Below are positions 25,377 through 35,309 of a stretch of DNA of 64,000 nt, piece after piece (positions within the stretch are counted from its first letter, which is position 1; each line of letters begins with the position of its first letter). The position numbers and the translations under genes were made by a program. Where the stretch lies: NCBI GenBank assembly GCA_022566735.1, contig JADFIG010000001.1, forward strand, positions 532,062 to 596,061, read 5' to 3'. Under the pieces are notes generated by a model. It ran no database searches, was not told the DNA's origin, and saw only the letters and a program-made list of their open reading frames with translations. The stretch comes from Pseudomonadota bacterium (GTDB lineage Bacteria; Pseudomonadota; Gammaproteobacteria; Burkholderiales; Burkholderiaceae_C).

Positions 25377-25438
25377 GGGCGATGGGGTCAAAGGAGACAA
25401 GGCATCGCCCGCAGGCGTCCTTAAAATACCGACATTCT

Positions 25439-25918
25439 ATGAAGCACGTGCACAAGTCCGTCTTGCTCTGGTACTCACCCCGTGAAATGTACGGGCTGGT
25501 GACCGGGATTCAAGACTATCCACAGTTCCTGCCCTGGTGCGAGCGCGCCGACGTCCTGCAGACGCACGACGACGGGGTCACGGCCCGGCTGCACATCGCG
25601 TTTGCCGGCGTGCACCAGGCCTTCACCACACGCAACGTCCAGATGCCCGGCCACAGCGTGGTCATGAGCCTGATCGACGGGCCGTTCTCCAGGCTGGAGG
25701 GCACCTGGCGCTTCCTGCCGCTGAACAAGCCGGGGCAGCCGCCCGTGGAGGGCCACGACCCGATCGACGCGCCCGCGTGCAAGGTCGAGTTCTCGCTGCA
25801 CTACGCGTTCGCCAGCAAGACCTTGTCGCTGGTGGTCAGCCCGGTGTTCGACCGCATCGCCAACACCTTCGTCGAGGCCTTCGTCAAGCGCGCGGAGCAG
25901 GTCCATGGCCCACGCTGA
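25439..25918 (+). CDS. ratA: RatA-type START-domain protein (Coq10 family)
   Basis: A 159-residue protein of the Coq10/RatA START family: VHKSVLLWYSPREMYGLVTGIQDYPQFLPWCERADVL is the signature. Family members bind ubiquinone or, in E. coli RatA, were described as blocking 70S assembly; the quinone role seems more general. The ATG at 25439 stands 12 bases after a TAAAAT hexamer, so its leader is very short and it has no strong ribosome-binding site. It overlaps rnfH by 14 bases, the classical ratA-rnfH (ratB) pair. Confidence 0.92.
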   Translation: MKHVHKSVLLWYSPREMYGLVTGIQDYPQFLPWCERADVLQTHDDGVTARLHIAFAGVHQAFTTRNVQMPGHSVVMSLIDGPFSRLEGTWRFLPLNKPGQPPVEGHDPIDAPACKVEFSLHYAFASKTLSLVVSPVFDRIANTFVEAFVKRAEQVHGPR

Positions 25919-26291
25919 AGGCCCGGACACCCGCGGCGGCACCATCGAGGTGGACGTGGCCGTGGGCGTGGCCCCTCGGGATGTCCGCGTGCAGCGCCTG
26001 CGTGTGCCCGTGGGCAGCACGGTGCGCGATGCCTTGCGGGCCAGCGGCTGGCTGAACCAGCTGTCCGACCTCAGCGAGGACACCCTGGCTTCGGGGCAGT
26101 GGTCGGTGGGCGTGTGGGGACGGCGTGAGCGTCCCGGCCATGTGCTGCGCGAGCGCGACCGCATCGAGGTCGTGCGGGGCCTGCTGGTGGACCCGAAAGA
26201 GGCGCGCCGCGTGCGCTACCGAGCCCAGGGGGAGAAGCTGCCGCGGGGCATCCACCGGCCCCCATCGGGGGTGCCCCGGCAGCGGGGCTGA
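25905..26291 (+). CDS. rnfH: RnfH family protein
   Basis: A 128-residue small ubiquitin-like-fold protein of the RnfH family (PF03658). It has the IEVDVAVGVAPRDVRVQRLRVPVGSTVRDALRASG beginning and the VGVWGRRERPGHVLRERDRIEVVRGLLVDPKEARRVRY core. The function is unknown; it is normally paired with ratA, with which it overlaps here. The C-terminal 20 residues are Arg/Pro-rich and may be disordered. Confidence 0.92.
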   Translation: MAHAEGPDTRGGTIEVDVAVGVAPRDVRVQRLRVPVGSTVRDALRASGWLNQLSDLSEDTLASGQWSVGVWGRRERPGHVLRERDRIEVVRGLLVDPKEARRVRYRAQGEKLPRGIHRPPSGVPRQRG

Positions 26292-26330
26292 ACGCCCGGG
26301 GCCTGGCTGCCGGGCGTGGGCCGGGCGGCC

Positions 26331-26858
26331 TCACTTGCCGCAGTTGGACTGGATGGCTTCCTGGGTGCGCTGCAGTTCTTCGGCGCGGGTCTGGTCGTCG
26401 AGGAACTCGCGTTCACCCTTGGCATTGGTGCGGGCGATGCGCATGCCGTCCTTGAGCGAGCGCTCGTAGCTGCGGGCACGGTCGCAGTTCTCGGCGCGGA
26501 CCTTGGCTTGCTTCTCGTCCTCGACCTTCTGGCGGGCCTGCTTCTCTTCGTCGGCCTTCTTGCGCTTGGCGTCCAGTTCGGCGTCGATGGCCTTGGCCGA
26601 TGCACCGGGGGCCGCGGGCGCGCTGGCTGCCGAGGCCGCGTCCACAGGGCGCACCACGGCCCGTGCGGTGGGCGTCGGGCGGCTGAGGATGGCGCTTTCG
26701 GGCGTCCCGGCCGGCGGCGGTCGGTCGCTGTACTGGATGGCGCCGCTGGCGTCGCGCCACTTCCATTGCACGCCTGCGAGGGCGCTCGACGAGGCCAGGG
26801 CCAGCATCACCAGGCCTGCGCACGCCAGGCCGCTCACGGCGGGGGTCGGGATTTTCAT
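26331..26858 (-). CDS. DUF4124 domain-containing exported protein
   Basis: A 175-residue protein with a signal peptide (ending SSALA, residue 28) and a DUF4124 segment directly after it (VQWKWRDASGAIQYSDRPPPAGTPES). A charged coiled-coil of Lys/Glu/Asp/Ala spans about 95-140 (DAELDAKRKKADEEKQARQK). Two cysteines (CDRARSYE and NCGK at the end) could form a disulfide. Function unknown. Divergent from guaB. The ATG at 26858 is chosen because the signal peptide follows at once. Confidence 0.88.
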   Translation of the reverse strand: MKIPTPAVSGLACAGLVMLALASSSALAGVQWKWRDASGAIQYSDRPPPAGTPESAILSRPTPTARAVVRPVDAASAASAPAAPGASAKAIDAELDAKRKKADEEKQARQKVEDEKQAKVRAENCDRARSYERSLKDGMRIARTNAKGEREFLDDQTRAEELQRTQEAIQSNCGK

Positions 26859-26954
26859 GTCGTGCAGTGTAGCGGCGGCGGTTTGACGGGATGCAGCAGA
26901 AATCGCGCATTCCTCCTCGGGATCCCCGGGCGGCGAGGGGGCCGCGGCTGTGCG

Positions 26955-26960
26955 TATAAT
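26955..26960 (+). promoter_or_regulatory. Perfect -10 box of the guaB promoter
   Basis: TATAAT stands at 26955-26960 with the extended TGCG before it. Transcription would start near 26967, leaving a leader of only about 19 bases with TCTGGAG as ribosome-binding site. No good -35 hexamer is seen at the usual distance. Confidence 0.7.
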
Positions 26961-26985
26961 CCGCTTTTGCGTCTGGAGCCCGTTC

Positions 26986-28458
26986 ATGCGCCTGCTTGGT
27001 AAAGCCCTCACGTTCGACGACGTGTTGTTGGTGCCCGCATATTCTCAGGTGTTGCCCCGCGACACCTCGCTGGCCACCCGTCTGTCCCGCAACATCCAAC
27101 TGAATCTGCCGCTGGTGTCCGCCGCCATGGACACGGTCACAGAGTCTCGCCTGGCGATCGCCATCGCGCAGGAGGGTGGCATCGGGATCATCCACAAGAA
27201 CCTCAGCCCGAAGCAGCAGGCCGCCGAAGTGGCCCGCGTCAAGCGCTACGAATCGGGCGTGCTGCGTGACCCCATCACGATCTCTTCGGGCGTCAAGGTC
27301 CGCGACGTGATCGAGCTGTCCCGCCAGCATGGCATCTCCGGCTTCCCGGTGGTCGATGAAGGCAAGGTGGTCGGCATCGTGACCGGCCGTGACCTGCGCT
27401 TCGAAACCCGCCTGGACGCCCCGGTGCGCGAGATCATGACCCCGCGCGAGCGCCTGATCACCGTCAAGGACGGCGCCAGCCTGGCCGAGGCCAAGTCGCT
27501 GATGCACAAGCACAAGCTGGAGCGCGTGCTGATGGTCAGCGATGCCTTCGAGCTGCGCGGCGTCTTCACCGTCAAGGACATCACCAAGCAGACCACCTTC
27601 CCCAACGCCGCCCGCGATGCCCACGGCAAGCTGCGCGTCGGCGCGGCCGTCGGCGTGGGTGAGGGCACCGAAGAGCGCGTCGAGTTGCTGGTCAAGGCCG
27701 GCGTGGACGCCCTGGTGGTGGACACCGCGCACGGCCACAGCCACGGCGTGATCGAGCGCGTGCGCTGGGTCAAGAAGAACTTCCCGCAGGTCGACGTCAT
27801 CGGCGGCAACATCGCCACCGGCGCCGCCGCCCTGGCCCTGGTCGAGGCCGGCGCCGACGGCGTCAAGGTCGGCATCGGCCCTGGCTCCATCTGCACCACC
27901 CGCATCGTCGCTGGCGTGGGCGTGCCCCAGATCATGGCCATCGACAACGTGGCCACGGCGCTGCAAGGCACCGACGTGCCGCTGATCGCCGACGGCGGCA
28001 TCCGCTACTCGGGCGACATCGCCAAGGCCATCGCCGCCGGTGCCAGCACCGTGATGATGGGCGGCATGTTCGCCGGCACGGAAGAAGCGCCGGGCGAAGT
28101 GATCCTGTACCAGGGCCGCAGCTACAAGGGCTACCGCGGCATGGGCTCGATCGGCGCCATGAAGGACGGCTCGGCCGACCGCTACTTCCAGGAAAACGAC
28201 GAGACCACCAACCCGAACGCCGACAAGCTGGTGCCCGAAGGCATCGAAGGCCGCGTGCCCTACAAGGGCTCCGTGCTGACGATCCTGTACCAGATGGCCG
28301 GTGGGCTGCGTGCCTCCATGGGCTACTGCGGTTGCGGCACCATCGAAGAGATGCGCAACAAGGCCGAGTTCGTCGAGATCACCGCCGCGGGCATCCGCGA
28401 GAGCCACGTCCACGACGTGCAGATCACCAAGGAAGCGCCGAACTACCGCATGGAGTGA
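26986..28458 (+). CDS. guaB: IMP dehydrogenase
   Basis: A 490-residue enzyme that oxidises IMP to XMP, the committed step to GMP. The ATG at 26986 is chosen; an in-frame ATG at 26950 would lie before the transcription start. The catalytic domain opens with [19 protein letters not shown]; two CBS domains follow (about 95-205); the catalytic Cys is in [18 protein letters not shown]; the flap has [13 protein letters not shown]. It is followed by a terminator, then an MFS gene, then guaA. Confidence 0.98.
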   Translation: MRLLGKALTFDDVLLVPAYSQVLPRDTSLATRLSRNIQLNLPLVSAAMDTVTESRLAIAIAQEGGIGIIHKNLSPKQQAAEVARVKRYESGVLRDPITISSGVKVRDVIELSRQHGISGFPVVDEGKVVGIVTGRDLRFETRLDAPVREIMTPRERLITVKDGASLAEAKSLMHKHKLERVLMVSDAFELRGVFTVKDITKQTTFPNAARDAHGKLRVGAAVGVGEGTEERVELLVKAGVDALVVDTAHGHSHGVIERVRWVKKNFPQVDVIGGNIATGAAALALVEAGADGVKVGIGPGSICTTRIVAGVGVPQIMAIDNVATALQGTDVPLIADGGIRYSGDIAKAIAAGASTVMMGGMFAGTEEAPGEVILYQGRSYKGYRGMGSIGAMKDGSADRYFQENDETTNPNADKLVPEGIEGRVPYKGSVLTILYQMAGGLRASMGYCGCGTIEEMRNKAEFVEITAAGIRESHVHDVQITKEAPNYRME

Positions 28459-28484
28459 TTCCAGCGGCATCCCAGCGCGTGCGA

Positions 28485-28511
28485 CACCGGCTTCGGCCGG
28501 TGCCGTTTTTT
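28485..28511 (+). terminator. Rho-independent terminator after guaB
   Basis: CACCGGC-TTCG-GCCGGTG followed by CCG and six T (28506-28511). It ends guaB 27 bases past its stop, 35 bases before the MFS gene. Confidence 0.92.
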
Positions 28512-28545
28512 CAGGCCAGCAAGACCGACCCGCGTCCGACCGCAG

Positions 28546-29787
28546 ATGGTTTCGTTCCGCAGCCGCCAGGCGGCCATGCCCTTCATCATGATCACGGTGC
28601 TGCTCGACATGATGTCGATCGGCATCATCGCGCCTGTGCTGCCCAAGCTGATCGGCACCTTCATGGCCTCGGGGGCGGACACCTCGGTAGGCTACGGCCT
28701 GGCGCAGGCCGCCTTCGCCATCGCACAGTTTTTCAGCGCACCGCTGCTGGGAGCGCTGTCCGACCGGCATGGCCGCCGCCCCGTGTTGCTGCTGGGCCTG
28801 TTCGGCATGGCCGTCAACTTCTTCGTCACGGCCCTGGCCACCGAGTTCTGGATGCTGCTGGCCGTGCGCGTGATGGGCGGCGCGGTCTGCGCCAACATCG
28901 CCGTGGCCAACGCCTATGTGGCCGACATCACCCAGCCCCAGCACCGTGCCCGCAACTACGGGATGCTGGGGGCGATGTTCGGCGTGGGCTTCATCCTGGG
29001 GCCCGTCATGGGCGGCATCCTGGGCGACCACAACGTCCACTGGCCTTTCTTCCTGGCTGGCACGCTGACGCTGCTGAACTGCGTCTACGGCTACTTCGTG
29101 CTGCCCGAGTCGCTGCCGTCGGACAAGCGCCGCGACTTCACCCTGGCCCGCGCCAACCCCTTTGCCGCGCTGGCCCGGCTGCGTGAGCTCAAGGGCGTCG
29201 AGGTGCTGCTGTGGGTGATGGGCCTGTCCATCCTGGCCCAGTTCTGCCTGCACACCAGCTGGTTCCTCTACACCGAGTTCAAGTTCGGCTGGACGCCCAA
29301 GGACAACGGCCTGTCGCTGTTCGCCGTGGGCATGATGGCCGTGCTGGTGCAAGGCGGTCTGCTGCGCCAGTTCCAGAAGTTCATGCCGACCGAGCGCCTG
29401 GTGCGCATCGGCCTGGTGTCGTCCACCCTCGCGTTTGCGGCCTGGGGCGCCGTCTCCGAGGGCTGGATGATGTACGTGGTCATCGTGGCCAATGTGTTTG
29501 GCTACATGGTCCAGCCCGGTCTGCAGAGCCTGGTGGCCAACGCCGTCGACCCGACCCGCCAGGGCGAGAGCATGGGCGCGGTGTCGTCCATCAACAGCGT
29601 GGCGGCGGTGCTGGGGCCCTTGCTGGGCTCGCCGCTGCTGGCCACCGTCAGCCACCACCCGCACGGCGACTGGCGCATCGGCGCGCCGTTCTACCTGTGC
29701 GCGGCCATCCAGGCCGTCGCCGCCTGGCTGGGCTTGCGCCACCTCCAGCGCTCTGGCAGCTTGCGCACCGAAACCGCTGCGACCTGA
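28546..29787 (+). CDS. MFS transporter, TetA-like (TCR/Tet family)
   Basis: A 413-residue permease with twelve predicted membrane segments. The loop-2 motif DRHGRRPVLLLGL and the motif-C region MLGAMFGVGFILGPVMGG mark a drug:H+ antiporter of the 12-helix type and the TetA branch. Substrate unknown; the class exports tetracyclines or other compounds, but chromosomal copies beside purine genes are common in Burkholderiales and often not resistance genes. It has its own start after the guaB terminator. Confidence 0.88.
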   Translation: MVSFRSRQAAMPFIMITVLLDMMSIGIIAPVLPKLIGTFMASGADTSVGYGLAQAAFAIAQFFSAPLLGALSDRHGRRPVLLLGLFGMAVNFFVTALATEFWMLLAVRVMGGAVCANIAVANAYVADITQPQHRARNYGMLGAMFGVGFILGPVMGGILGDHNVHWPFFLAGTLTLLNCVYGYFVLPESLPSDKRRDFTLARANPFAALARLRELKGVEVLLWVMGLSILAQFCLHTSWFLYTEFKFGWTPKDNGLSLFAVGMMAVLVQGGLLRQFQKFMPTERLVRIGLVSSTLAFAAWGAVSEGWMMYVVIVANVFGYMVQPGLQSLVANAVDPTRQGESMGAVSSINSVAAVLGPLLGSPLLATVSHHPHGDWRIGAPFYLCAAIQAVAAWLGLRHLQRSGSLRTETAAT

Positions 29788-29850
29788 GCGCTTCACCTGA
29801 ACGCCTCACCTGAACGCCCCCACGATCCCGCCCCTCACCGAGACCGCACC

Positions 29851-31455
<1,605 letters not shown>

Positions 31456-31532
31456 TCGATGGGGCACGGTGGGAAGTCGGTGCCCAATCCGCCGAGCCGT
31501 GAGCGCTGAACCAGCAACGTACTGGTAAAACG

Positions 31533-33470
31533 ATGACGACGTACCGAAGGGAGATCGATGGGCTGAGGGCGCTGGCCGTCCTGCCTGTCATTTTGTTCCA
31601 CGCCGGATTCCGATCCTTCTCAGGAGGGTTTGTCGGGGTGGATGTGTTTTTCGTCATCAGTGGCTACCTGATCACGTCCATCCTCATGGAAGAGATTCAG
31701 GACGGGCGATTCAGCCTGCTTCAGTTCTACGAACGGAGAGCCAGGAGAATTCTTCCAGCCCTGGTGACGGTGATCGTCGCCAGCACGGCAGTGGCCGTTG
31801 CGCTGCTGGATCCCGAGCCTTTGCGAGAGTACGGTCAGAGTCTGGTTTCCGTGTCGGTGTCCGCATCGAACATCTACTTCTGGTTGAAGTCGGGGTATTT
31901 TGACGCGGATTCCGAACTCAAACCGATGCTTCACACGTGGAGCCTGGCTGTGGAAGAACAGTACTACCTGTTGTTCCCGTTGTTCTTGCGCTTCGCGTGG
32001 GGCAAGGGCCGGGCGAAGGCTTTCTGGTTGATCGCTGGTGTGGCGCTCGCGAGCTTGGCGCTCAGCGAGTGGGGGTGGCGGACCTGGCCCATGGCCAACT
32101 TCTACCTGGCGTTTTCAAGGGGCTGGGAGTTGCTGGTCGGGGGCATGGCTGCTTTCATCGTCCAACGCCGTGGGGTGAGAAAAAACAACCTGCTGTCGCT
32201 GCTGGGGTTGGCGGCGATCGTTTTTGCGATGTTCGCATACGACCAGAGCACACCTTTCCCCAGCCTTTACGCCGTGGTACCCGTGGTGGGGGTGCTGCTG
32301 CTGGTGCTGTTCGCCAGTGCGGATTCCTGGGGCGCAAAGATGCTCGGGGCCCGGTGGCTGGTGGGTGTCGGCCTGATCAGTTACAGCGCCTATCTGTGGC
32401 ACCAGCCGATCTTTGCTTTCATCCGTTATCACGGCAACAGGCTCAGCCTGGGCCTGGGGCTGCCGCTTGTGGAGCCATCGACGGCAACCATGGGGGGAGC
32501 CGTGCTGCTGTCCTTGGCCTTGGCTGGCCTGTCCTGGCGCTTTGTCGAGCAACCGTTCAGGCGCAGGGGGCCTCTTGCCTCTGAGAGGCGTTGGTGGACG
32601 TGGCAGGTGCAATCCGTGCTCGTGCTGGTGCTGGCGTGCGTCGCGGGACTGGTCCTGCTGGCATGTTCGCGACAGCCCGCCTTGCCCGGGGTGACGCTGA
32701 GCAAGACCTGGTCTGAAGATGTCAAGTTGCATGAATGCCATCTGCAGGATGACATCGAGTCAAGGTTCGCTTCCGATTGCTTCTCAACGGACAGGAACGT
32801 GCTGCTTTGGGGGGACAGCCACGGCGCATCTCTGGCAATCGGATTGCGAGCTGCCTTGTCGAAGCGTGGGGGGGGCCTTACCCAGCTGACCCAAAGCGGA
32901 TGTGGACCCTTGCTGGGGTTGGAGGACTCCCGCCAGCGGGTGGCGTCCTGCAACGCCACCAATGAGCAGATCTTGGCGCACATCGCGGCCATACCTTACC
33001 GCCTGGTGGTGCTGCATGCGGCTTGGCTGCATGAGCACTACCCGTTGTCGGAGTTGGAGATCCAGGGCAAGGTCGGCGAGGTGGTTCAGCAGATTCGGAA
33101 AGTCAGCCCTGGGACCGAGGTGCTTGTCATCGGCGCGCTGCCTCGATGGCGCTTCGGTCCGCTGGGCAAGTCGGTTGATTTGGCTGATGGTCGCTTCCTG
33201 TTCTCCCAACAGGCCACGCTCCTAGCTTCGGTGAATGCTGCGGTCGAAGGTGGTGCGAAGGCAGCCGGCGCACGGTTTGTGGACCCTGCAAAGGCGTTGT
33301 GTCCCAGGTGGCGCCAGGACGGGCGTTGTATCCTCGCGCTTCGTGACGGAGGCCATGAAACTGCCGAGTACGCGTACATCGATGCCGGGCATCTTTCCCG
33401 ATCCGCTTCCACGTGGTTGGCCGAGTGGCTGATCGATTCGGCGTGGTTGGGATCGCCATTAAATCCTTGA
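31533..33470 (+). CDS. OafA/YrhL-type acyltransferase with SGNH domain
   Basis: A 645-residue membrane protein. The N-terminal acyltransferase-3 domain begins YRREIDGLRALAVLPVILFHAGF, then GGFVGVDVFFVISGYLIT, with about ten to eleven membrane helices to residue 380. The C-terminal periplasmic SGNH domain has LLWGDSHGASLAIGL and DAGHLSRSASTW (Ser, then Asp-His). Such fusions acetylate O-antigen or other surface sugars. Base and codon use differ from neighbours: more A and T in third positions and runs such as GAAGAGATTCAGGACGG, so transfer is likely. No other surface-sugar genes adjoin it. Confidence 0.92.
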   Translation: MTTYRREIDGLRALAVLPVILFHAGFRSFSGGFVGVDVFFVISGYLITSILMEEIQDGRFSLLQFYERRARRILPALVTVIVASTAVAVALLDPEPLREYGQSLVSVSVSASNIYFWLKSGYFDADSELKPMLHTWSLAVEEQYYLLFPLFLRFAWGKGRAKAFWLIAGVALASLALSEWGWRTWPMANFYLAFSRGWELLVGGMAAFIVQRRGVRKNNLLSLLGLAAIVFAMFAYDQSTPFPSLYAVVPVVGVLLLVLFASADSWGAKMLGARWLVGVGLISYSAYLWHQPIFAFIRYHGNRLSLGLGLPLVEPSTATMGGAVLLSLALAGLSWRFVEQPFRRRGPLASERRWWTWQVQSVLVLVLACVAGLVLLACSRQPALPGVTLSKTWSEDVKLHECHLQDDIESRFASDCFSTDRNVLLWGDSHGASLAIGLRAALSKRGGGLTQLTQSGCGPLLGLEDSRQRVASCNATNEQILAHIAAIPYRLVVLHAAWLHEHYPLSELEIQGKVGEVVQQIRKVSPGTEVLVIGALPRWRFGPLGKSVDLADGRFLFSQQATLLASVNAAVEGGAKAAGARFVDPAKALCPRWRQDGRCILALRDGGHETAEYAYIDAGHLSRSASTWLAEWLIDSAWLGSPLNP

Positions 33471-33504
33471 GTGCGCAGGACATGGTTGATCCGAGGATGA
33501 GCAG

Positions 33505-34110
33505 ATGGCCATGAGTCGACAACTCTCACTGGACGGTTTCGCCGAGCCGCCCGCCCGACGCAGCAGCCTGTTCTTCGCGCTCAGGCCTGACGCGGCCGCC
33601 GCCGCCCGCGCCGAGGCCCTGGCCCAGCAGCTCGCGCCTCAGGCCGGCGTGAGCGCGAGGGCGGATCGCACGGCGCGTTTCCACGTCACCTTGTTCCACG
33701 TCGGGCATTTCGTGGGGGACATCCCCGCAGTGACGCTGGCCATGGCGCGCCAGACCGCGCAAGCCTTGCAGGCCGCACCGTTCGAGGTGCGCTTCGACCG
33801 CGTCGCCACGTTCTCTGGCAAGCCGGGCAACCTGCCGCTGGTGCTGCGCGGCGCGGAGCCTTGCGAAGGCCTGATGCGTTTCCAGGCCCGCCTGGACGAT
33901 GCCCTGCTGCGGGCCGGCCTGTGCCATGGCGAGCGCCATGCCCAGTTCACGCCGCACCTGACCCTGCTTTATGCTCGCCATGCCGTGCCCGAGCAAGCGA
34001 TCGAGCCGATCGCGTGGCAGGCCGATCGGCTGGTGCTGTACCGCAGCCTGATCGGTGAGGGGCGCTACATCGAAGAAGGCCTCTGGCCGCTGGAGCCATC
34101 GCGCCCATGA
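33505..34110 (+). CDS. thpR: RNA 2',3'-cyclic phosphodiesterase (2H family)
   Basis: A 201-residue 2H phosphoesterase of the LigT/ThpR group. Both HxTx catalytic motifs are present: FHVTLFHVG (residues 53-61) and FTPHLTLLYARH (about 150-161). The SLFFALRPDAAAA start is typical. It opens 2',3'-cyclic phosphates of RNA; the ligase activity once proposed is not its main job. The stop overlaps the tadA ATG by four bases (ATGA at 34107-34110). Confidence 0.9.
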   Translation: MAMSRQLSLDGFAEPPARRSSLFFALRPDAAAAARAEALAQQLAPQAGVSARADRTARFHVTLFHVGHFVGDIPAVTLAMARQTAQALQAAPFEVRFDRVATFSGKPGNLPLVLRGAEPCEGLMRFQARLDDALLRAGLCHGERHAQFTPHLTLLYARHAVPEQAIEPIAWQADRLVLYRSLIGEGRYIEEGLWPLEPSRP

Positions 34111-34724
34111 ATGACGCCGACCGCATCGCCCAAGCCGACGAACACGCCATGCGCATCGCCCTGGACCAGGCGCAGAACGCCTGGCTGGCTGGCGAGGTGC
34201 CGGTGGGGGCGGTCATCATGCGGGCGGGGCAGGTGATTGCCACGGGCTACAACCGCCCGATCACCACGCACGACCCCACAGCGCACGCCGAGATCGTGGC
34301 CTTGCGCCATGCCTCCCAGCTGCTCGCGAACTACCGCTTGCCCGAGTGCGAGCTCTACGTGACCCTGGAGCCCTGCGCCATGTGCGCGATGGCCTTGATG
34401 CATGCGCGCTTCAAGCGGGTGGTCTTCGCCGCGCCCGACCCGAAGACGGGTGTGGCCGGCTCGGTGCTGGACCTGTTCGGCAACCGCCAGCTCAACCACC
34501 ACACCCGGATCGTCGGCGGCGTGCTGGCCGAGCCAGCCAGCGCCATGCTCAAGCAGTTCTTTGCCGAGCGCCGCGCCCAGATCAAGGTCCAGCGCGATGC
34601 CCGTCAGGCAGCGGCCTCTCGCCAGGCCTTGCACGGACTGGATGTCATCGAGCCTGAGGTGGCGCACGAGCCTTTGCCGCTGCCGCAGGTCATCGACGGA
34701 GAGCCCGGCCCCCAAGTGGGCTGA
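34107..34724 (+). CDS. tadA: tRNA-specific adenosine deaminase
   Basis: A 205-residue zinc enzyme that turns A34 of tRNA-Arg(ACG) into inosine. The zinc/catalytic motifs are TAHAEIVALRHAS (His and Glu) and LEPCAMCAMALMHARF (two Cys). It is about 40 residues longer than typical TadA because of a charged C-terminal tail (RQAAASRQALHGLDVIEPEVAHEP). It overlaps thpR and is convergent with the RNase H-like gene; the short gap holds a GAGGCC/GGCCTC hairpin without a T-run. Confidence 0.94.
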   Translation: MNDADRIAQADEHAMRIALDQAQNAWLAGEVPVGAVIMRAGQVIATGYNRPITTHDPTAHAEIVALRHASQLLANYRLPECELYVTLEPCAMCAMALMHARFKRVVFAAPDPKTGVAGSVLDLFGNRQLNHHTRIVGGVLAEPASAMLKQFFAERRAQIKVQRDARQAAASRQALHGLDVIEPEVAHEPLPLPQVIDGEPGPQVG

Positions 34725-34760
34725 CAGCGTGTCGTGAGGCCCCGAGGCCGGCAGACGGCC

Positions 34761-35309
34761 TCAACGCCTGCGCCGCCGCGCCCGCGGGTGGGGCGTCAGG
34801 ACAGGCTTGGGAGGCAGGCCCAGCGCCTGTCGTGCCAGGGCGTCGGCCTGGCCGTTGCGGTGTCGCGGCACCCAGCGCACGCAGAAGTCGTCCAGCCGCC
34901 ATGCCAGCGCGCGGGCCTCGTCCACCCAGGCCTGCAGGGCCACGGGCAGGGCCGGAGGCGGCTGACCGGCGCCGTCCTGACTCAGGTGAGCGTTCAGGTG
35001 ATCGCGCACCTGGGTGCTGTCGGTGTGCAGCCGCAGGGCCCGCGCACCGAGGGCCAGCGCCTCGCGCAGCGTGGCCACGGTGGCGCGCCATTCCGCCTCG
35101 TTGTTGCAGCCGCTGCCGCTCAGGCGCTGTGACAGGTGGTGCACCGCGCCCGTCGGCGAGACCAGCACGGCGCCCAGGGCCATGGCGCCCGGGTTGGGCC
35201 AGGCCCCGCCATCGCAGTGCGCCACCCAGGTGGGCGCGTCGGCATCGGTGTGGCCATCGACCGGGCCAAGAAAAAAGGAGCCCGAAGGCTCCTCAGTGCG
35301 CGCAGGCAT
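34761..35309 (-). CDS. Ribonuclease H-like protein
   Basis: A 182-residue protein of the RNase HI fold: WVAHCDGGAWPNPGAMALGAVL carries the first catalytic Asp, GCNNEAEWRATVATLREAL the Glu, and LHTDSTQVRDHLN and WVPRHRNGQADALARQAL the two later Asp positions. It probably cuts RNA in hybrids or is a reverse-transcriptase-like relative. The ATG at 35307-35309 overlaps the ETF-QO stop (TGATG). Oddly, the terminator of the upstream gene lies within its codons 6-13; a GTG inside WVAHCDGG would avoid this but gives an unusually short N-terminus. Confidence 0.82.
   Translation of the reverse strand: MPARTEEPSGSFFLGPVDGHTDADAPTWVAHCDGGAWPNPGAMALGAVLVSPTGAVHHLSQRLSGSGCNNEAEWRATVATLREALALGARALRLHTDSTQVRDHLNAHLSQDGAGQPPPALPVALQAWVDEARALAWRLDDFCVRWVPRHRNGQADALARQALGLPPKPVLTPHPRARRRRR
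35271..35292 (-). terminator. Rho-independent terminator of ETF-QO, inside the next gene
   Basis: On the minus strand GGAGCC-TTCG-GGCTCC is followed by TTTTTT (35276-35271). It lies 17 bases after the ETF-QO stop but inside the reading frame of the RNase H-like gene, so it would strongly reduce transcription into that gene unless ribosomes disrupt the hairpin. Confidence 0.85.

Noticed and set aside
26291..26331. Terminator between rnfH and the DUF4124 gene
   Set aside because: ACGCCCGG/CCGGGCGT forms a hairpin (26292-26317), but no T-run follows on either strand, so it is not called as a rho-independent terminator.
26413..29796. A 1127-codon open frame antisense to guaB and the MFS gene
   Set aside because: Both plus-strand genes are certain, and this frame also crosses the guaB terminator.
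34745..34762. Terminator between tadA and the RNase H-like gene
   Set aside because: GAGGCC/GGCCTC hairpin is short and lacks a T-run.
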